DNA from: Chryseobacterium sp. MYb264
GTDB lineage: Bacteria > Bacteroidota > Bacteroidia > Flavobacteriales > Weeksellaceae
Direction: 5' to 3'
DNA length: 64,000 nucleotides
Assembly (NCBI RefSeq): GCF_035974275.1
Contig: NZ_CP142422.1
Span: forward strand, 3,720,001-3,784,000
Below, in pieces: positions 8,515 through 17,277 of this stretch; the stretch's first letter is position 1, and each line of letters opens with the position of its first letter. Both the position numbers and the translations under genes were made by a program. Under the pieces are notes generated by a model. The model ran no database searches. It had not been told where the DNA came from and saw only the letters and a list, made by a program, of their open reading frames with translations.

Positions 8515-9981
8515 GTCATTCCTTAAAAACCAAGTAATATTTTGATTATCAGTTTTATGCACTTATATTTCGTAAAAAATCGTTGTAAAAAATTGCAATA
8601 AATTGTATTTTTAGGATATAAAAAGTGGCAAAATGTTAGGCAAAATAAGAGAGGATTTACAGCAGAATTTATTCAAGACCAGGCTTACGGAGCTTATTAA
8701 TATGGAGCATCCGGTGGTAAAATTAGCTGGGGAGATTTCCTGGGATAAAATGGAGTCAGAGTTTGAGAAATTATTTTCAGAAAACGGAAGACCTTCTATT
8801 GCTATCCGTAAAATAGCAGGAATGCTTTTGCTCAAGGAAATGTTTAAAGAAAGTGATGAAAGTGTAATAGAGAGATGGATTGAGAATGCGTATTGGCAAT
8901 ATTTTACCGGAGAAACCTTTTTCCAGACAGAGCAGCCTTTCGATCCGAGCAATTTTGTACACTTCAGAAAAAGAATTGGAGATAAGGGTTTGGAATTTCT
9001 TTTGGGACAAAGCGTTTCTCTCCATCCCAAAGCCAAAACAGAAGATGAAGTTCAGGTAGATACGACGGTTCAGGAGAAGAACATTACCTTTCCTACCGAT
9101 GCCAAATTAGCAAAAAAAGTAATCGACAATTGTAGAAAAATAGCAGAAAAAGAGAGCGTTGTACAAAGACAAAGCTACAGAAGAGTGAGCAAACAATTAT
9201 TGCGGGACGCTTTTTTTGGACATCATCCCAGAAGACAGAAGAAGGCAAAAATGGCGAGGAAAAAGCTCAGGACGATTGGTAAAAGAGTTCTTCGGGAATT
9301 GGAAAGAAAACTTCCTAAAGATGTTTTGAAAGGCTACGAAGACGTTTTTAAAATTTACCTTAAAGCACTCACCCAAGAACGTACCACGAAAGATAAAATT
9401 TACAGTCTTCACGAGCCACAAGTTGCGTGTATTGCGAAAGGAAAATCGGGAAAAGCATACGAGTTTGGGACAAAAGTAGCAGTAGTAAGAGGTCGGAAAA
9501 CAGGGATCATCAGCTCGGTAAAGAGATTTTCTGGCAATCCTCACGATAGTAAAACTCTTGAAGAATCATTGGCACAGAGTGAGAGGGTAAGAAAATCCGT
9601 TGGCGGAACAAGACCTACGAAAGCCACTACAGACAGAGGATTTAAAGGAATCAAAGAAGTGGAAGGAACAGCAATTTTGCTTCCCGCAAAAAAAGAAAAA
9701 ACAAAATATGGGCAACAAGTAGCCAGATTAAGATTCCGGGCAAGAGCAGCCATAGAACCTTGTATCTCTCATTTAAAAAGAAACCACTCCTTAGGATTAA
9801 ACTTCCTGAAAGGAGTGGCTGGAGATATTAATAATGCATTATTAGCAGGGATTGGATACAATTTGAAGATGAGATTGAATCAAATCAAACAACAAATTCT
9901 TCTTTGGCTCGAACTTGTTCTCCGAATCTTTTTAGGCAAATATAATTTTCAAAGTCAAAAAACAGCTTTTTAAGGAGCGAC
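8515..9981 (+). mobile_element. Insertion sequence, copy 1 (1467 bp)
   Basis: The left end GTCATTCCTTAAAAA and the inverted right end (GTCGCTCCTTAAAAA on the complement) match at 13 of 15 positions. TAATTA flanks it on the left (8509-8514) and right (9982-9987), so a 6-bp target duplication is likely. It encodes one DDE transposase. The element lies inside a toxin gene and directly abuts a second copy with only TAATTA between them. Confidence 0.92.
8633..9973 (+). CDS. IS5-like DDE transposase (copy 1)
   Basis: The product has 446 residues. It has an N-terminal helical domain (residues 1-130) of the DUF772 type, containing the segment IAGMLLLKEMF, and a DDE catalytic region. The first Asp is in EVQVDTTV, the second in ATTDRGFKG, and the Glu is near the C-terminus in RAAIEPCISHLKRNH. 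A basic segment (RRQKKAKMARKK) lies in the middle. The family is best described as IS5 or IS1182-like; I cannot assign an ISfinder name. The gene occupies nearly the whole element and stops 8 bp before its right end. The product of copy 2 is identical. Confidence 0.9.
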   Translation: MLGKIREDLQQNLFKTRLTELINMEHPVVKLAGEISWDKMESEFEKLFSENGRPSIAIRKIAGMLLLKEMFKESDESVIERWIENAYWQYFTGETFFQTEQPFDPSNFVHFRKRIGDKGLEFLLGQSVSLHPKAKTEDEVQVDTTVQEKNITFPTDAKLAKKVIDNCRKIAEKESVVQRQSYRRVSKQLLRDAFFGHHPRRQKKAKMARKKLRTIGKRVLRELERKLPKDVLKGYEDVFKIYLKALTQERTTKDKIYSLHEPQVACIAKGKSGKAYEFGTKVAVVRGRKTGIISSVKRFSGNPHDSKTLEESLAQSERVRKSVGGTRPTKATTDRGFKGIKEVEGTAILLPAKKEKTKYGQQVARLRFRARAAIEPCISHLKRNHSLGLNFLKGVAGDINNALLAGIGYNLKMRLNQIKQQILLWLELVLRIFLGKYNFQSQKTAF

Positions 9982-9987
9982 TAATTA

Positions 9988-11454
9988 GTCATTCCTTAAA
10001 AACCAAGTAATATTTTGATTATCAGTTTTATGCACTTATATTTCGTAAAAAATCGTTGTAAAAAATTGCAATAAATTGTATTTTTAGGATATAAAAAGTG
10101 GCAAAATGTTAGGCAAAATAAGAGAGGATTTACAGCAGAATTTATTCAAGACCAGGCTTACGGAGCTTATTAATATGGAGCATCCGGTGGTAAAATTAGC
10201 TGGGGAGATTTCCTGGGATAAAATGGAGTCAGAGTTTGAGAAATTATTTTCAGAAAACGGAAGACCTTCTATTGCTATCCGTAAAATAGCAGGAATGCTT
10301 TTGCTCAAGGAAATGTTTAAAGAAAGTGATGAAAGTGTAATAGAGAGATGGATTGAGAATGCGTATTGGCAATATTTTACCGGAGAAACCTTTTTCCAGA
10401 CAGAGCAGCCTTTCGATCCGAGCAATTTTGTACACTTCAGAAAAAGAATTGGAGATAAGGGTTTGGAATTTCTTTTGGGACAAAGCGTTTCTCTCCATCC
10501 CAAAGCCAAAACAGAAGATGAAGTTCAGGTAGATACGACGGTTCAGGAGAAGAACATTACCTTTCCTACCGATGCCAAATTAGCAAAAAAAGTAATCGAC
10601 AATTGTAGAAAAATAGCAGAAAAAGAGAGCGTTGTACAAAGACAAAGCTACAGAAGAGTGAGCAAACAATTATTGCGGGACGCTTTTTTTGGACATCATC
10701 CCAGAAGACAGAAGAAGGCAAAAATGGCGAGGAAAAAGCTCAGGACGATTGGTAAAAGAGTTCTTCGGGAATTGGAAAGAAAACTTCCTAAAGATGTTTT
10801 GAAAGGCTACGAAGACGTTTTTAAAATTTACCTTAAAGCACTCACCCAAGAACGTACCACGAAAGATAAAATTTACAGTCTTCACGAGCCACAAGTTGCG
10901 TGTATTGCGAAAGGAAAATCGGGAAAAGCATACGAGTTTGGGACAAAAGTAGCAGTAGTAAGAGGTCGGAAAACAGGGATCATCAGCTCGGTAAAGAGAT
11001 TTTCTGGCAATCCTCACGATAGTAAAACTCTTGAAGAATCATTGGCACAGAGTGAGAGGGTAAGAAAATCCGTTGGCGGAACAAGACCTACGAAAGCCAC
11101 TACAGACAGAGGATTTAAAGGAATCAAAGAAGTGGAAGGAACAGCAATTTTGCTTCCCGCAAAAAAAGAAAAAACAAAATATGGGCAACAAGTAGCCAGA
11201 TTAAGATTCCGGGCAAGAGCAGCCATAGAACCTTGTATCTCTCATTTAAAAAGAAACCACTCCTTAGGATTAAACTTCCTGAAAGGAGTGGCTGGAGATA
11301 TTAATAATGCATTATTAGCAGGGATTGGATACAATTTGAAGATGAGATTGAATCAAATCAAACAACAAATTCTTCTTTGGCTCGAACTTGTTCTCCGAAT
11401 CTTTTTAGGCAAATATAATTTTCAAAGTCAAAAAACAGCTTTTTAAGGAGCGAC
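9988..11454 (+). mobile_element. Insertion sequence, copy 2 (1467 bp), tandem with copy 1
   Basis: Same length, ends and orientation as copy 1, with a repeat period of exactly 1473 bp (element plus TAATTA). It is followed by TAATTA at 11455-11460. I noticed no base difference between the copies when reading them; the encoded proteins are identical. Confidence 0.92.
10106..11446 (+). CDS. IS5-like DDE transposase (copy 2)
   Basis: Identical in length and sequence (446 residues) to the transposase of copy 1, with the same Asp, Asp and Glu motif positions. Identity argues for recent tandem duplication. If transcription enters from copy 1, both genes may be read on one message, because I see no terminator hairpin between the copies. 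Confidence 0.9.
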   Translation: MLGKIREDLQQNLFKTRLTELINMEHPVVKLAGEISWDKMESEFEKLFSENGRPSIAIRKIAGMLLLKEMFKESDESVIERWIENAYWQYFTGETFFQTEQPFDPSNFVHFRKRIGDKGLEFLLGQSVSLHPKAKTEDEVQVDTTVQEKNITFPTDAKLAKKVIDNCRKIAEKESVVQRQSYRRVSKQLLRDAFFGHHPRRQKKAKMARKKLRTIGKRVLRELERKLPKDVLKGYEDVFKIYLKALTQERTTKDKIYSLHEPQVACIAKGKSGKAYEFGTKVAVVRGRKTGIISSVKRFSGNPHDSKTLEESLAQSERVRKSVGGTRPTKATTDRGFKGIKEVEGTAILLPAKKEKTKYGQQVARLRFRARAAIEPCISHLKRNHSLGLNFLKGVAGDINNALLAGIGYNLKMRLNQIKQQILLWLELVLRIFLGKYNFQSQKTAF

Positions 11455-11675
11455 TAATTAGATTCAACAATATAATGATATTCAACCTCTCGATTTTCTA
11501 AAAGAAATTCTCTTTGACCAATTTTAGGATTATGAATTAATTGATCTGGAGCCAACAGAATTTTAGTGATGATTTTTAATGCAACTCGATAACTTTTAGA
11601 ACTTTGTTTATAATAATTAAAGATATCATCAATTTGTTTTTCAGAAAATTCCGACCAGATAACTTTATATTTCAC
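11455..11675 (-). pseudogene. N-terminal part of the RelE/ParE-family toxin, truncated by IS
   Basis: A GTG start at 11675 gives MKYKVIWSEFSEKQIDDIF and continues to EVEYHYIVESN; the stop codon at 11454-11456 is created by the IS end. The start resembles ParE/RelE ribonuclease or gyrase-poison toxins (beta-strand, two helices, then strands). The rest of the protein is at 8413-8514, beyond both IS copies. It starts 2 bp after the antitoxin stop, the usual antitoxin-first order. The truncated form lacks the last strands and the C-terminal segment with the catalytic-type residues, so it should be inactive. Confidence 0.8.
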
Positions 11676-11677
11676 TA

Positions 11678-11908
11678 TTAATATTTTGAAAGAAGATCGG
11701 AAGTTGTTTTAAACTTTTTATTTTTAAAATCATTTTCCGATTGTGAAATTCTGTTATTCAGTTCTTCGACAGTCAATGGTTCCAACGTATTTCCTGCTTC
11801 AATGTTTTTAGCATTCCTGAGGAGTTTTTCAAACTGAGCAATAACTTCCTCACTTTGTAATTTGAGGAAATCCTGTATGAATTCTAATTTTCTGGTTTGA
11901 ATATCCAT
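11678..11908 (-). CDS. Putative antitoxin of the RelE/ParE-type pair
   Basis: The 76-residue product is charged and predicted helical (MDIQTRKLEFIQDFLKLQ, LTVEELNNRISQSENDF), resembling short Bacteroidota antitoxins found in front of ParE/RelE toxins. Its identity rests on position: it ends 2 bp before the toxin start and would be co-transcribed with it. It appears intact although the toxin is broken, so it may now be free to decay or to act against related toxins. No DNA-binding motif can be named with confidence. Confidence 0.65.
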   Translation of the reverse strand: MDIQTRKLEFIQDFLKLQSEEVIAQFEKLLRNAKNIEAGNTLEPLTVEELNNRISQSENDFKNKKFKTTSDLLSKY

Positions 11909-12187
11909 TTTATAAATATTTGATAATCAAAATTATAAAAAATATTTTAAATCTGGAATCTGTTTAAATTTTATTATGACAGTCTGTTGGGTATCATGGC
12001 ATTAATAAATTAGGTCATATAAATATTTTGACAAAAACAAGCATTCATTTAGTCTTATTAATAGTCTGTGATTTTATAATTTTTTATTAACTGTTCTTTT
12101 ATTGGGCTTTCAGACCACTCCGACCACTCTCCTAAATATGGATTATATCCACATTTTAAAGGTTTAGATAAATCAATACCTTTATGG

Positions 12188-12898
12188 TCAGTATTTTTTT
12201 GTTCTGTCTTTCATTAACTTAAATTCTATTTCTTTGTTATCTATGGTTTTAAAATTCATATAGACAAACCCATAAATTTTGTTGTAATAAAAGACTGAAT
12301 TTGTTTCTCCTAATCCATCAATTTTCGTATTTGCGGTAATTTTGATACAATTTATAATATCGTCATTATATTTAAAATTTATAGAACCGTCTACAGTGTA
12401 ATTGCTTACAGAGGTTTTAAATCCATTCCAGGTTTTCCACTTTATACTACTAAAATTATCTCCAAAGGTCACTTTATATTGCCAAGTGTCTACATCACCT
12501 CTGTAAAATGGAAATGCATTTAGCTCAAGTATCTTAAAATTATCAGATCGGGGAGGGTGTATGTAATAGGAATTATCGGATTTTCGCAGACCTGTATTTT
12601 CATAATGAGAATAATGTATTAGACCATTTTCTTTCTTTTCGTATTTCTTGTCGCAATCTACCAAATTATCACAATAATCATAAAACATTATTTTTTGATC
12701 AGTTCTTGAATCTAAAATGTTTGTTGATTCAAATCGTAAAATTTTTTTTGTGCTAATGCTGCTGTCAGCTTTAATAGAATAAAACAGAACTAGACTTGTA
12801 TTATCCTTATTTTGTGATAAGAGAATAGACGAGGTATTAAATAACAATAGAAGAAAGAATATATTCCTCCTTCTATTATTGTGTGTTGAATTTTTCAT
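12188..12898 (-). CDS. Secreted protein of unknown function, C-terminus possibly frameshifted
   Basis: I chose the ATG at 12898 because it starts a clear signal peptide (MKNSTHNNRRRNIFFLLLLF, cleavage after LLSQ). The upstream TTG at 12934 would overlap the preceding gene. The product has 236 residues, beta-rich with many aromatic residues, and matches no family I recognise. Near its end is a run of seven A (ACAAAAAAATAC). One A fewer would replace the stop and add about 43 residues (TDHKGIDLSKPLKCGYNPYL and onward), ending at 12058. The stop used may therefore be a homopolymer artefact or a true truncation. It follows a GG-leader peptide gene by 13 bp, so an accessory or immunity-type role for that peptide is possible but only inferred. 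Confidence 0.6.
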   Translation of the reverse strand: MKNSTHNNRRRNIFFLLLLFNTSSILLSQNKDNTSLVLFYSIKADSSISTKKILRFESTNILDSRTDQKIMFYDYCDNLVDCDKKYEKKENGLIHYSHYENTGLRKSDNSYYIHPPRSDNFKILELNAFPFYRGDVDTWQYKVTFGDNFSSIKWKTWNGFKTSVSNYTVDGSINFKYNDDIINCIKITANTKIDGLGETNSVFYYNKIYGFVYMNFKTIDNKEIEFKLMKDRTKKY

Positions 12899-12911
12899 CA
12901 AAATACAAAAA

Positions 12912-13136
12912 TTAATCCCAATCTGGATATTCAACTCCGCTTCCTTGTGTCCAGGTTCCTGTACTAGTGTCTAATGTGCCACTGCATCTGCCTGTACATG
13001 TCCATGTAGTAGCCACTGCGATCGGGTGATTATTAGCAGCAGCGCCTATACCTCCAATTATTAACGCGAGATTAATCTTGCTCAATTTTTTCAAAGATGA
13101 AATTTTTGCTACCTTTTTTTCTTTTTTTGTTTTCAT
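12912..13136 (-). CDS. Small GG-leader (bacteriocin or RiPP precursor-like) peptide
   Basis: The 74-residue product has a lysine-rich start (MKTKKEKKVAKISSLKKLSK) and then INLALIIGG-IGAA, which looks like a double-glycine leader cleavage site of the type removed by C39 peptidase transporters. The putative mature part (~39 residues) contains only two cysteines close together (TCTGRC), several Thr and Ser, and an acidic, aromatic tail (EYPDWD). Flavobacteria often encode such peptides as natural-product precursors. No transporter or modification enzyme is seen nearby; the only neighbour is the secreted protein 13 bp downstream. The function is inferred from the leader alone. Confidence 0.6.
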   Translation of the reverse strand: MKTKKEKKVAKISSLKKLSKINLALIIGGIGAAANNHPIAVATTWTCTGRCSGTLDTSTGTWTQGSGVEYPDWD

Positions 13137-13345
13137 TATTAGGTGAATTTAAGGCGTAGATGTAATAAAAATATTCAGATGCTACAAATATAAATATTCG
13201 TAAATATTTTAATACTGTATTTGATTTGTAAATATTTGATTCCGCGTGTTTTGTATTTTATTTAATCGAAGTTTTATCTTGAAAAATTCAAGATAACCAT
13301 GAGCTATTTTTGTATATTTAGTTGTTAAAAAGATTTCAATCTTAT

Positions 13346-14377
13346 TTAAGGATTCGGTTTCCAATCCACCACCGCTCTGATAAACGCTTCTGCATTTTCC
13401 AAAGGAATATTAGGTAAAATTCCGTGTCCTAAATTGGCAATATATCGGTCTTTTCCAAAACGGTTAATCATTTCAGTCACCATTTTCTTGATCGTTTCTG
13501 GTGTAGAATGCAACCTTGCAGGATCAAAATTTCCCTGAAGCGTCATGGTGTGATTCGTCAGCGTTCTTGCGAATTCCGGCTTGATCGTCCAGTCAACACC
13601 TAAAGCTGAAACCGGAGACTGTACCATGTCTTCCAACGCAAACCAACATCCTTTTCCGAAAACAACAACGTGCGTTAACGGACTTAAAGCTTCAACAATC
13701 TGGTTGATGTATTTCCAAGAGAATTCCTGATAATCAGCTGGAGAAAGCATTCCGCCCCAAGAATCGAAAACCTGAACGGCAGAAACGCCTTTTTCAACTT
13801 TTCTCTTCAAATAAGCAATCGTAGTATCTGTAATTTTCTGCAATAACAAATGCGCTGCTTCCGGTTGTTGGAAACAGAAAGATTTAGCAATATCAAAAGC
13901 CTTGCTTCCTTTTCCTTCTACGCAATAGCAAAGAATCGTCCAAGGTGAACCTGCAAAACCGATCAATGGAATTTCGTTGTCTAATTTCTGTAAAGTCAGT
14001 TCAATCGCATCAAAAACGTATCCTAAAGTATCATTCACATCCGGAACAACTACATTCTGCACATCTTCCATTGTTCTGATCGGATTATCCAACCACGGAC
14101 CCACGTTTTCCTTCATCTTAAAATCAATCCCCATCGCTTGCGGAACTACCAAAATATCAGAGAACAAAATCGCAGCATCCAAAGGATATCTTCTGATGGG
14201 TTGTACCGTGATTTCGGAAGCCAATTCCGGAGTCTGACATCTTGTGAAGAAATCATATTTATCGCGCAGCGCAATGAATTCCGGCAAATATCTTCCGGCT
14301 TGTCTCATCATCCAAACGGGTGGTCTTTCTACGGTTTCTCCGCGAAGTGCTTTTAAATACAGGTCGTTTTTAATCAT
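13346..14377 (-). CDS. hemE: Uroporphyrinogen decarboxylase
   Basis: This cytoplasmic enzyme removes four carboxyl groups from uroporphyrinogen III to give coproporphyrinogen III. The product has 343 residues, the family's usual size. The N-terminal signature [17 protein letters not shown] carries the arginines that bind the substrate, and the second signature [16 protein letters not shown] is also present. It is the last gene of the heme cluster, 43 bp behind hemD. Confidence 0.97.
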   Translation of the reverse strand: MIKNDLYLKALRGETVERPPVWMMRQAGRYLPEFIALRDKYDFFTRCQTPELASEITVQPIRRYPLDAAILFSDILVVPQAMGIDFKMKENVGPWLDNPIRTMEDVQNVVVPDVNDTLGYVFDAIELTLQKLDNEIPLIGFAGSPWTILCYCVEGKGSKAFDIAKSFCFQQPEAAHLLLQKITDTTIAYLKRKVEKGVSAVQVFDSWGGMLSPADYQEFSWKYINQIVEALSPLTHVVVFGKGCWFALEDMVQSPVSALGVDWTIKPEFARTLTNHTMTLQGNFDPARLHSTPETIKKMVTEMINRFGKDRYIANLGHGILPNIPLENAEAFIRAVVDWKPNP

Positions 14378-14420
14378 AATTTATTAGACTAATATTGCCA
14401 CGAATGACAATTAAAATATA

Positions 14421-15104
14421 TCAATTTTTGTTTACAATTTCCCTTTTTATTACATCCAAAACGGAAATCAAATTGTTTCCTTCTGAAGTAAAAATAGGTT
14501 TTGAAGTATGCTTTCTCAGCTCTCGGGAAGTAGTTTCTCCAATCGAAAAAAGCATAATATCCTGCAGGGAATTTTGTTTTGCAAAACTACGAACTCCGCT
14601 CGGACTAAAAAATACAGCAGCATGATATTTTTCAGTTATTATAGGATTGGTTTCTTCGGTATTGTAAACGGTAACTTTTTTATATTGAATGTTTTGCAAC
14701 GGAAGATCATTATCCAGCACATTAATGGCTAAGTTTCCGCAAAAGTGAATAAAGCTTTCGTGCTGGCAGTTTCCGATGATAAATCCCGAAAGCGTTTCAG
14801 CGTTTTTTAATACTTTAAAAGTTCCGAAGCCGTGTTTTCTGAGTTCACGTTTTGTTTTTTCGCCAACGCAATAGATTTTATTGTAATTTTTTGCCGTAAA
14901 ATCTTCATTGGGTTGAAATCCGTTTTTGAAAAAAGAAATAATTCCATTTACGCTGGTGAATATGAGAGAATGGTTCTTCAGATCAAAAGAATTTACTTGT
15001 ATAGGAGTGGTTTTAATTACCTCAACACAATCAACCGAAACTTCTTCTCCCAAAGATTTAGAGATAACAGTTTGGTCTATATTTTTGGTAAATAAAATCT
15101 TCAT
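14421..15104 (-). CDS. hemD: Uroporphyrinogen-III synthase
   Basis: The 227-residue product closes the linear tetrapyrrole made by HemC into uroporphyrinogen III. HemD sequences are poorly conserved; identification rests on size, the two-lobe pattern (SLIFTSVNGIISFF in lobe 1, AAVFFSPSGVRSFAK in lobe 2, IMLFSIGETTSRELR near the end) and position between hemC and hemE. The second-lobe FFSPSGVRSF motif is typical. Its ATG overlaps the amidase stop codon (TAATG), suggesting translational coupling. Confidence 0.9.
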   Translation of the reverse strand: MKILFTKNIDQTVISKSLGEEVSVDCVEVIKTTPIQVNSFDLKNHSLIFTSVNGIISFFKNGFQPNEDFTAKNYNKIYCVGEKTKRELRKHGFGTFKVLKNAETLSGFIIGNCQHESFIHFCGNLAINVLDNDLPLQNIQYKKVTVYNTEETNPIITEKYHAAVFFSPSGVRSFAKQNSLQDIMLFSIGETTSRELRKHTSKPIFTSEGNNLISVLDVIKREIVNKN

Positions 15105-15760
15105 TATGGTTGGTCTTTTAAATGTAAATCGGAGACTAAAAGTCTTACTTTATTCATAAAATCTTTTCCGGGGTCTTCTTTTATGGTGAAATAATTAGGA
15201 TCTGTCTCTTTCCAAAGCTTGGAATTTCTGAAAGCTCCGTATTCCGAATGCCCGATGAGATATTCTATATTGTATTTCTTGGTTAAATATCTTACCAATT
15301 GTGCATTGGCAGTAACTTGCTGTTCGGTAAGCGGTTGTTTTTTGCTTCCGATGTTTTCAATCCCGATGGCGCAATAATTTAAACCAATGGTATGTCTCGC
15401 AAACATGTTGGGTTCCATCATCTGATAAATCGTTCCGTCTCTGTCTATAATATATTGTGAGGAAACATTCAGTGTACTTTGCTTTTTCAAAGTATTTCTG
15501 GCGCTTTCCAGATGGGTTTTATTAAAGTATTTAAAATTAGTTTCCACCGTTCCGCCTGCTGTATAATGAAGAACAATCATTTTTGGCGAAATGGTTGCTG
15601 TATTTTGGGTAATATTATAATGAGATTTAAGATAGTCAATACTTAAATTTGCCCTTTCAGCAGAATAATTTATTGGCTTTTTAATAATTTCAGGGTCACC
15701 TTTCTGAGCGTATGTAAAACCTACGATCGATAACAACAAAAAGCAAATAATAGTCTTCAT
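15104..15760 (-). CDS. N-acetylmuramoyl-L-alanine amidase (Amidase_2 family)
   Basis: I place the start at the ATG at 15760, which begins a signal peptide (MKTIICFLLLSIVGFTYAQ); a longer start would overlap the upstream gene. The mature 200 residues form an Amidase_2/PGRP-type domain: MIVLHYTAGG has the first zinc His, MFARHTIGLNYCAIGIENIG follows the family pattern with a second His, and LIGHSEYGAFRNSKLW...DPN carries the remaining zinc-site and catalytic-type residues. It should cut the amide between MurNAc and the stem peptide in the periplasm. It sits inside the heme operon behind a DUF1287 gene; the pair could act together on peptidoglycan. Confidence 0.88.
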   Translation of the reverse strand: MKTIICFLLLSIVGFTYAQKGDPEIIKKPINYSAERANLSIDYLKSHYNITQNTATISPKMIVLHYTAGGTVETNFKYFNKTHLESARNTLKKQSTLNVSSQYIIDRDGTIYQMMEPNMFARHTIGLNYCAIGIENIGSKKQPLTEQQVTANAQLVRYLTKKYNIEYLIGHSEYGAFRNSKLWKETDPNYFTIKEDPGKDFMNKVRLLVSDLHLKDQP

Positions 15761-15764
15761 TCTT

Positions 15765-16346
15765 TTATTTAGGATATTGATAATGTCCGGTGATGGTGAA
15801 TTTGAAAAGGCAATCTTCAATCACTTGTCCGGCACCGATATTATGTACAATTAAATATCTTTTCCCGTCCGCCGATTTCTTATTCACCACAATTCCGATA
15901 TGCGTTAAATTTCCGGGTAAAAGCCAGGTTACGATGTCTCCGGGAACATAAAGTTCCGGTTTTGTTTCTGTAGGCTTCGATTTCCCGAATTTAGCAAAGA
16001 AAACTCTCAGGTTCGGAACTCGGCGGTGGTCAATATTGGTATCTGGTGTTTTCAGTCCCCATTTTTTCGGATAAGATGAAAAGTTTTTCTTCATATCTTC
16101 ATGTACTTCCTTTTGAAGATCGATTCCTAATTTTCGATACGCCCGAATCACCACGTCAGTGCAAACGCCTTTATCTGAAGGAACATCTCCATTCGGATAA
16201 TTAATGACGAAATAAGCGGGATCATAAGTTACCCTGTCTTTCGTTAAGCTTAAAGCTGCTGAAGACAATTTCTGAGCAAACTGATTTTGTGCTTTAGCGG
16301 TAAAAGCACAACATATAATGATAAGGATAGTGAAATACTTTCTCAT
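15765..16346 (-). CDS. DUF1287-family secreted protein
   Basis: The 193-residue product has a signal peptide (MRKYFTILIIICCAFTAKAQ) and a DUF1287 domain. Diagnostic segments are NGDVPSDKGVCTDVVIRAYR, where the Cys in GVCTDVV resembles the active-site cysteine of NlpC/papain-like folds, DHRRVPNL, and DIVTWLLPGNLTHIGIVVN with a conserved His. The family is thought to be cysteine-peptidase-like and probably acts on the cell wall. It overlaps no neighbour and ends 4 bp before the amidase start; both lie between hemC and hemD. Confidence 0.85.
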   Translation of the reverse strand: MRKYFTILIIICCAFTAKAQNQFAQKLSSAALSLTKDRVTYDPAYFVINYPNGDVPSDKGVCTDVVIRAYRKLGIDLQKEVHEDMKKNFSSYPKKWGLKTPDTNIDHRRVPNLRVFFAKFGKSKPTETKPELYVPGDIVTWLLPGNLTHIGIVVNKKSADGKRYLIVHNIGAGQVIEDCLFKFTITGHYQYPK

Positions 16347-16368
16347 TACGCGCGAAATTTAGGATTAA

Positions 16369-17277
16369 TTAAATCTGACTCTTAATCTCGGCCATCAGCT
16401 CCTTCCCACCATTTTCAAGAACTATGTTTGCGAACTTTTTCCCGAAATTTTCTTCTTCATTATAAACGAAACTTTCATCGGTCGCGATGCAGTTTTTGCC
16501 GTCCAATGAGCAAAGTGCCGCCTTGAAGCGGATCTGATCTTCAAAGATCTCAGCAAAAGCCCCGATAGGTGCTGTACAGCCTCCTTCCAGTGTATTCAGG
16601 AAGGTTCTCTCCATTTCTACACAGATTTGGGTCGGTTGATGATTGATTGAACTAAGAATCTCGTTGATGGCTGGTTTGTCTGAATGTCCTGCCACTGCGA
16701 TTACCCCTTGTGAAGGTGCCGGAATTAAAAACGGAAGCATTTCATGATCAATGTCCATTTTCATTCTTTTGATACCTGCCAAAGATAAGATCGTTGCATC
16801 AAAGTCACCATCTTCCAATTTCTGAAGACGTGTCTGGATATTTCCGCGGATGTCAGAAAATTCGGCATTTGGAAAATTCTTTAGCCAAAACGCTCTTCTT
16901 CTCAAACTGCTTGTTGCCAGTTTAAGCTCGTGGAATTCTTTATTTTTTGCAGATTCTTTTCTGATCAGGACGTCCTGAGGGAAGTCTCTTTCCAGATAAG
17001 CAATCAGTTCTATCTTTTCGGGAAGTACAGTCGGTACATCTTTTAGGGAATGCACCGCAATGTCGATCTCGTCATTCAGTAATGCGATATCTAAATCTCT
17101 TGTGAAAACTCCCGTGATTCCTAAAGCGTAAAGCGGCTGACTAAGGTTTTTATCACCCGAAGATACAATAGGAACAATTTCCGTTAAATAATTATTGTTT
17201 TGAAGATGCCTCGCAACTTCTCTCGCCTGCCAAAGGGCAAGTGCGGAATTTCTGGTTCCGATTCTAATGCTTTTCAT
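16369..17277 (-). CDS. hemC: Hydroxymethylbilane synthase (porphobilinogen deaminase)
   Basis: The start ATG at 17277 gives MKSIRIGTRNSALALWQAR, the typical family N-terminus; a start 24 bp upstream is possible but would deepen the overlap with hemA. The enzyme joins four porphobilinogens. SSGD (residues ~40), HSLKDVPT with the catalytic Asp region, SLRRRAFWL, and the dipyrromethane cofactor cysteine in LEGGCTAPIGAFA are all present. The product is ~302 residues, normal for the family. It overlaps the 3' end of hemA by 14 bp. Confidence 0.96.
   Translation of the reverse strand: MKSIRIGTRNSALALWQAREVARHLQNNNYLTEIVPIVSSGDKNLSQPLYALGITGVFTRDLDIALLNDEIDIAVHSLKDVPTVLPEKIELIAYLERDFPQDVLIRKESAKNKEFHELKLATSSLRRRAFWLKNFPNAEFSDIRGNIQTRLQKLEDGDFDATILSLAGIKRMKMDIDHEMLPFLIPAPSQGVIAVAGHSDKPAINEILSSINHQPTQICVEMERTFLNTLEGGCTAPIGAFAEIFEDQIRFKAALCSLDGKNCIATDESFVYNEEENFGKKFANIVLENGGKELMAEIKSQI

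Noticed and set aside
12899..12934. Longer TTG start for the secreted protein
   Set aside because: It would overlap the GG-leader peptide gene and place the signal peptide inside the chain; the ATG at 12898 fits better.
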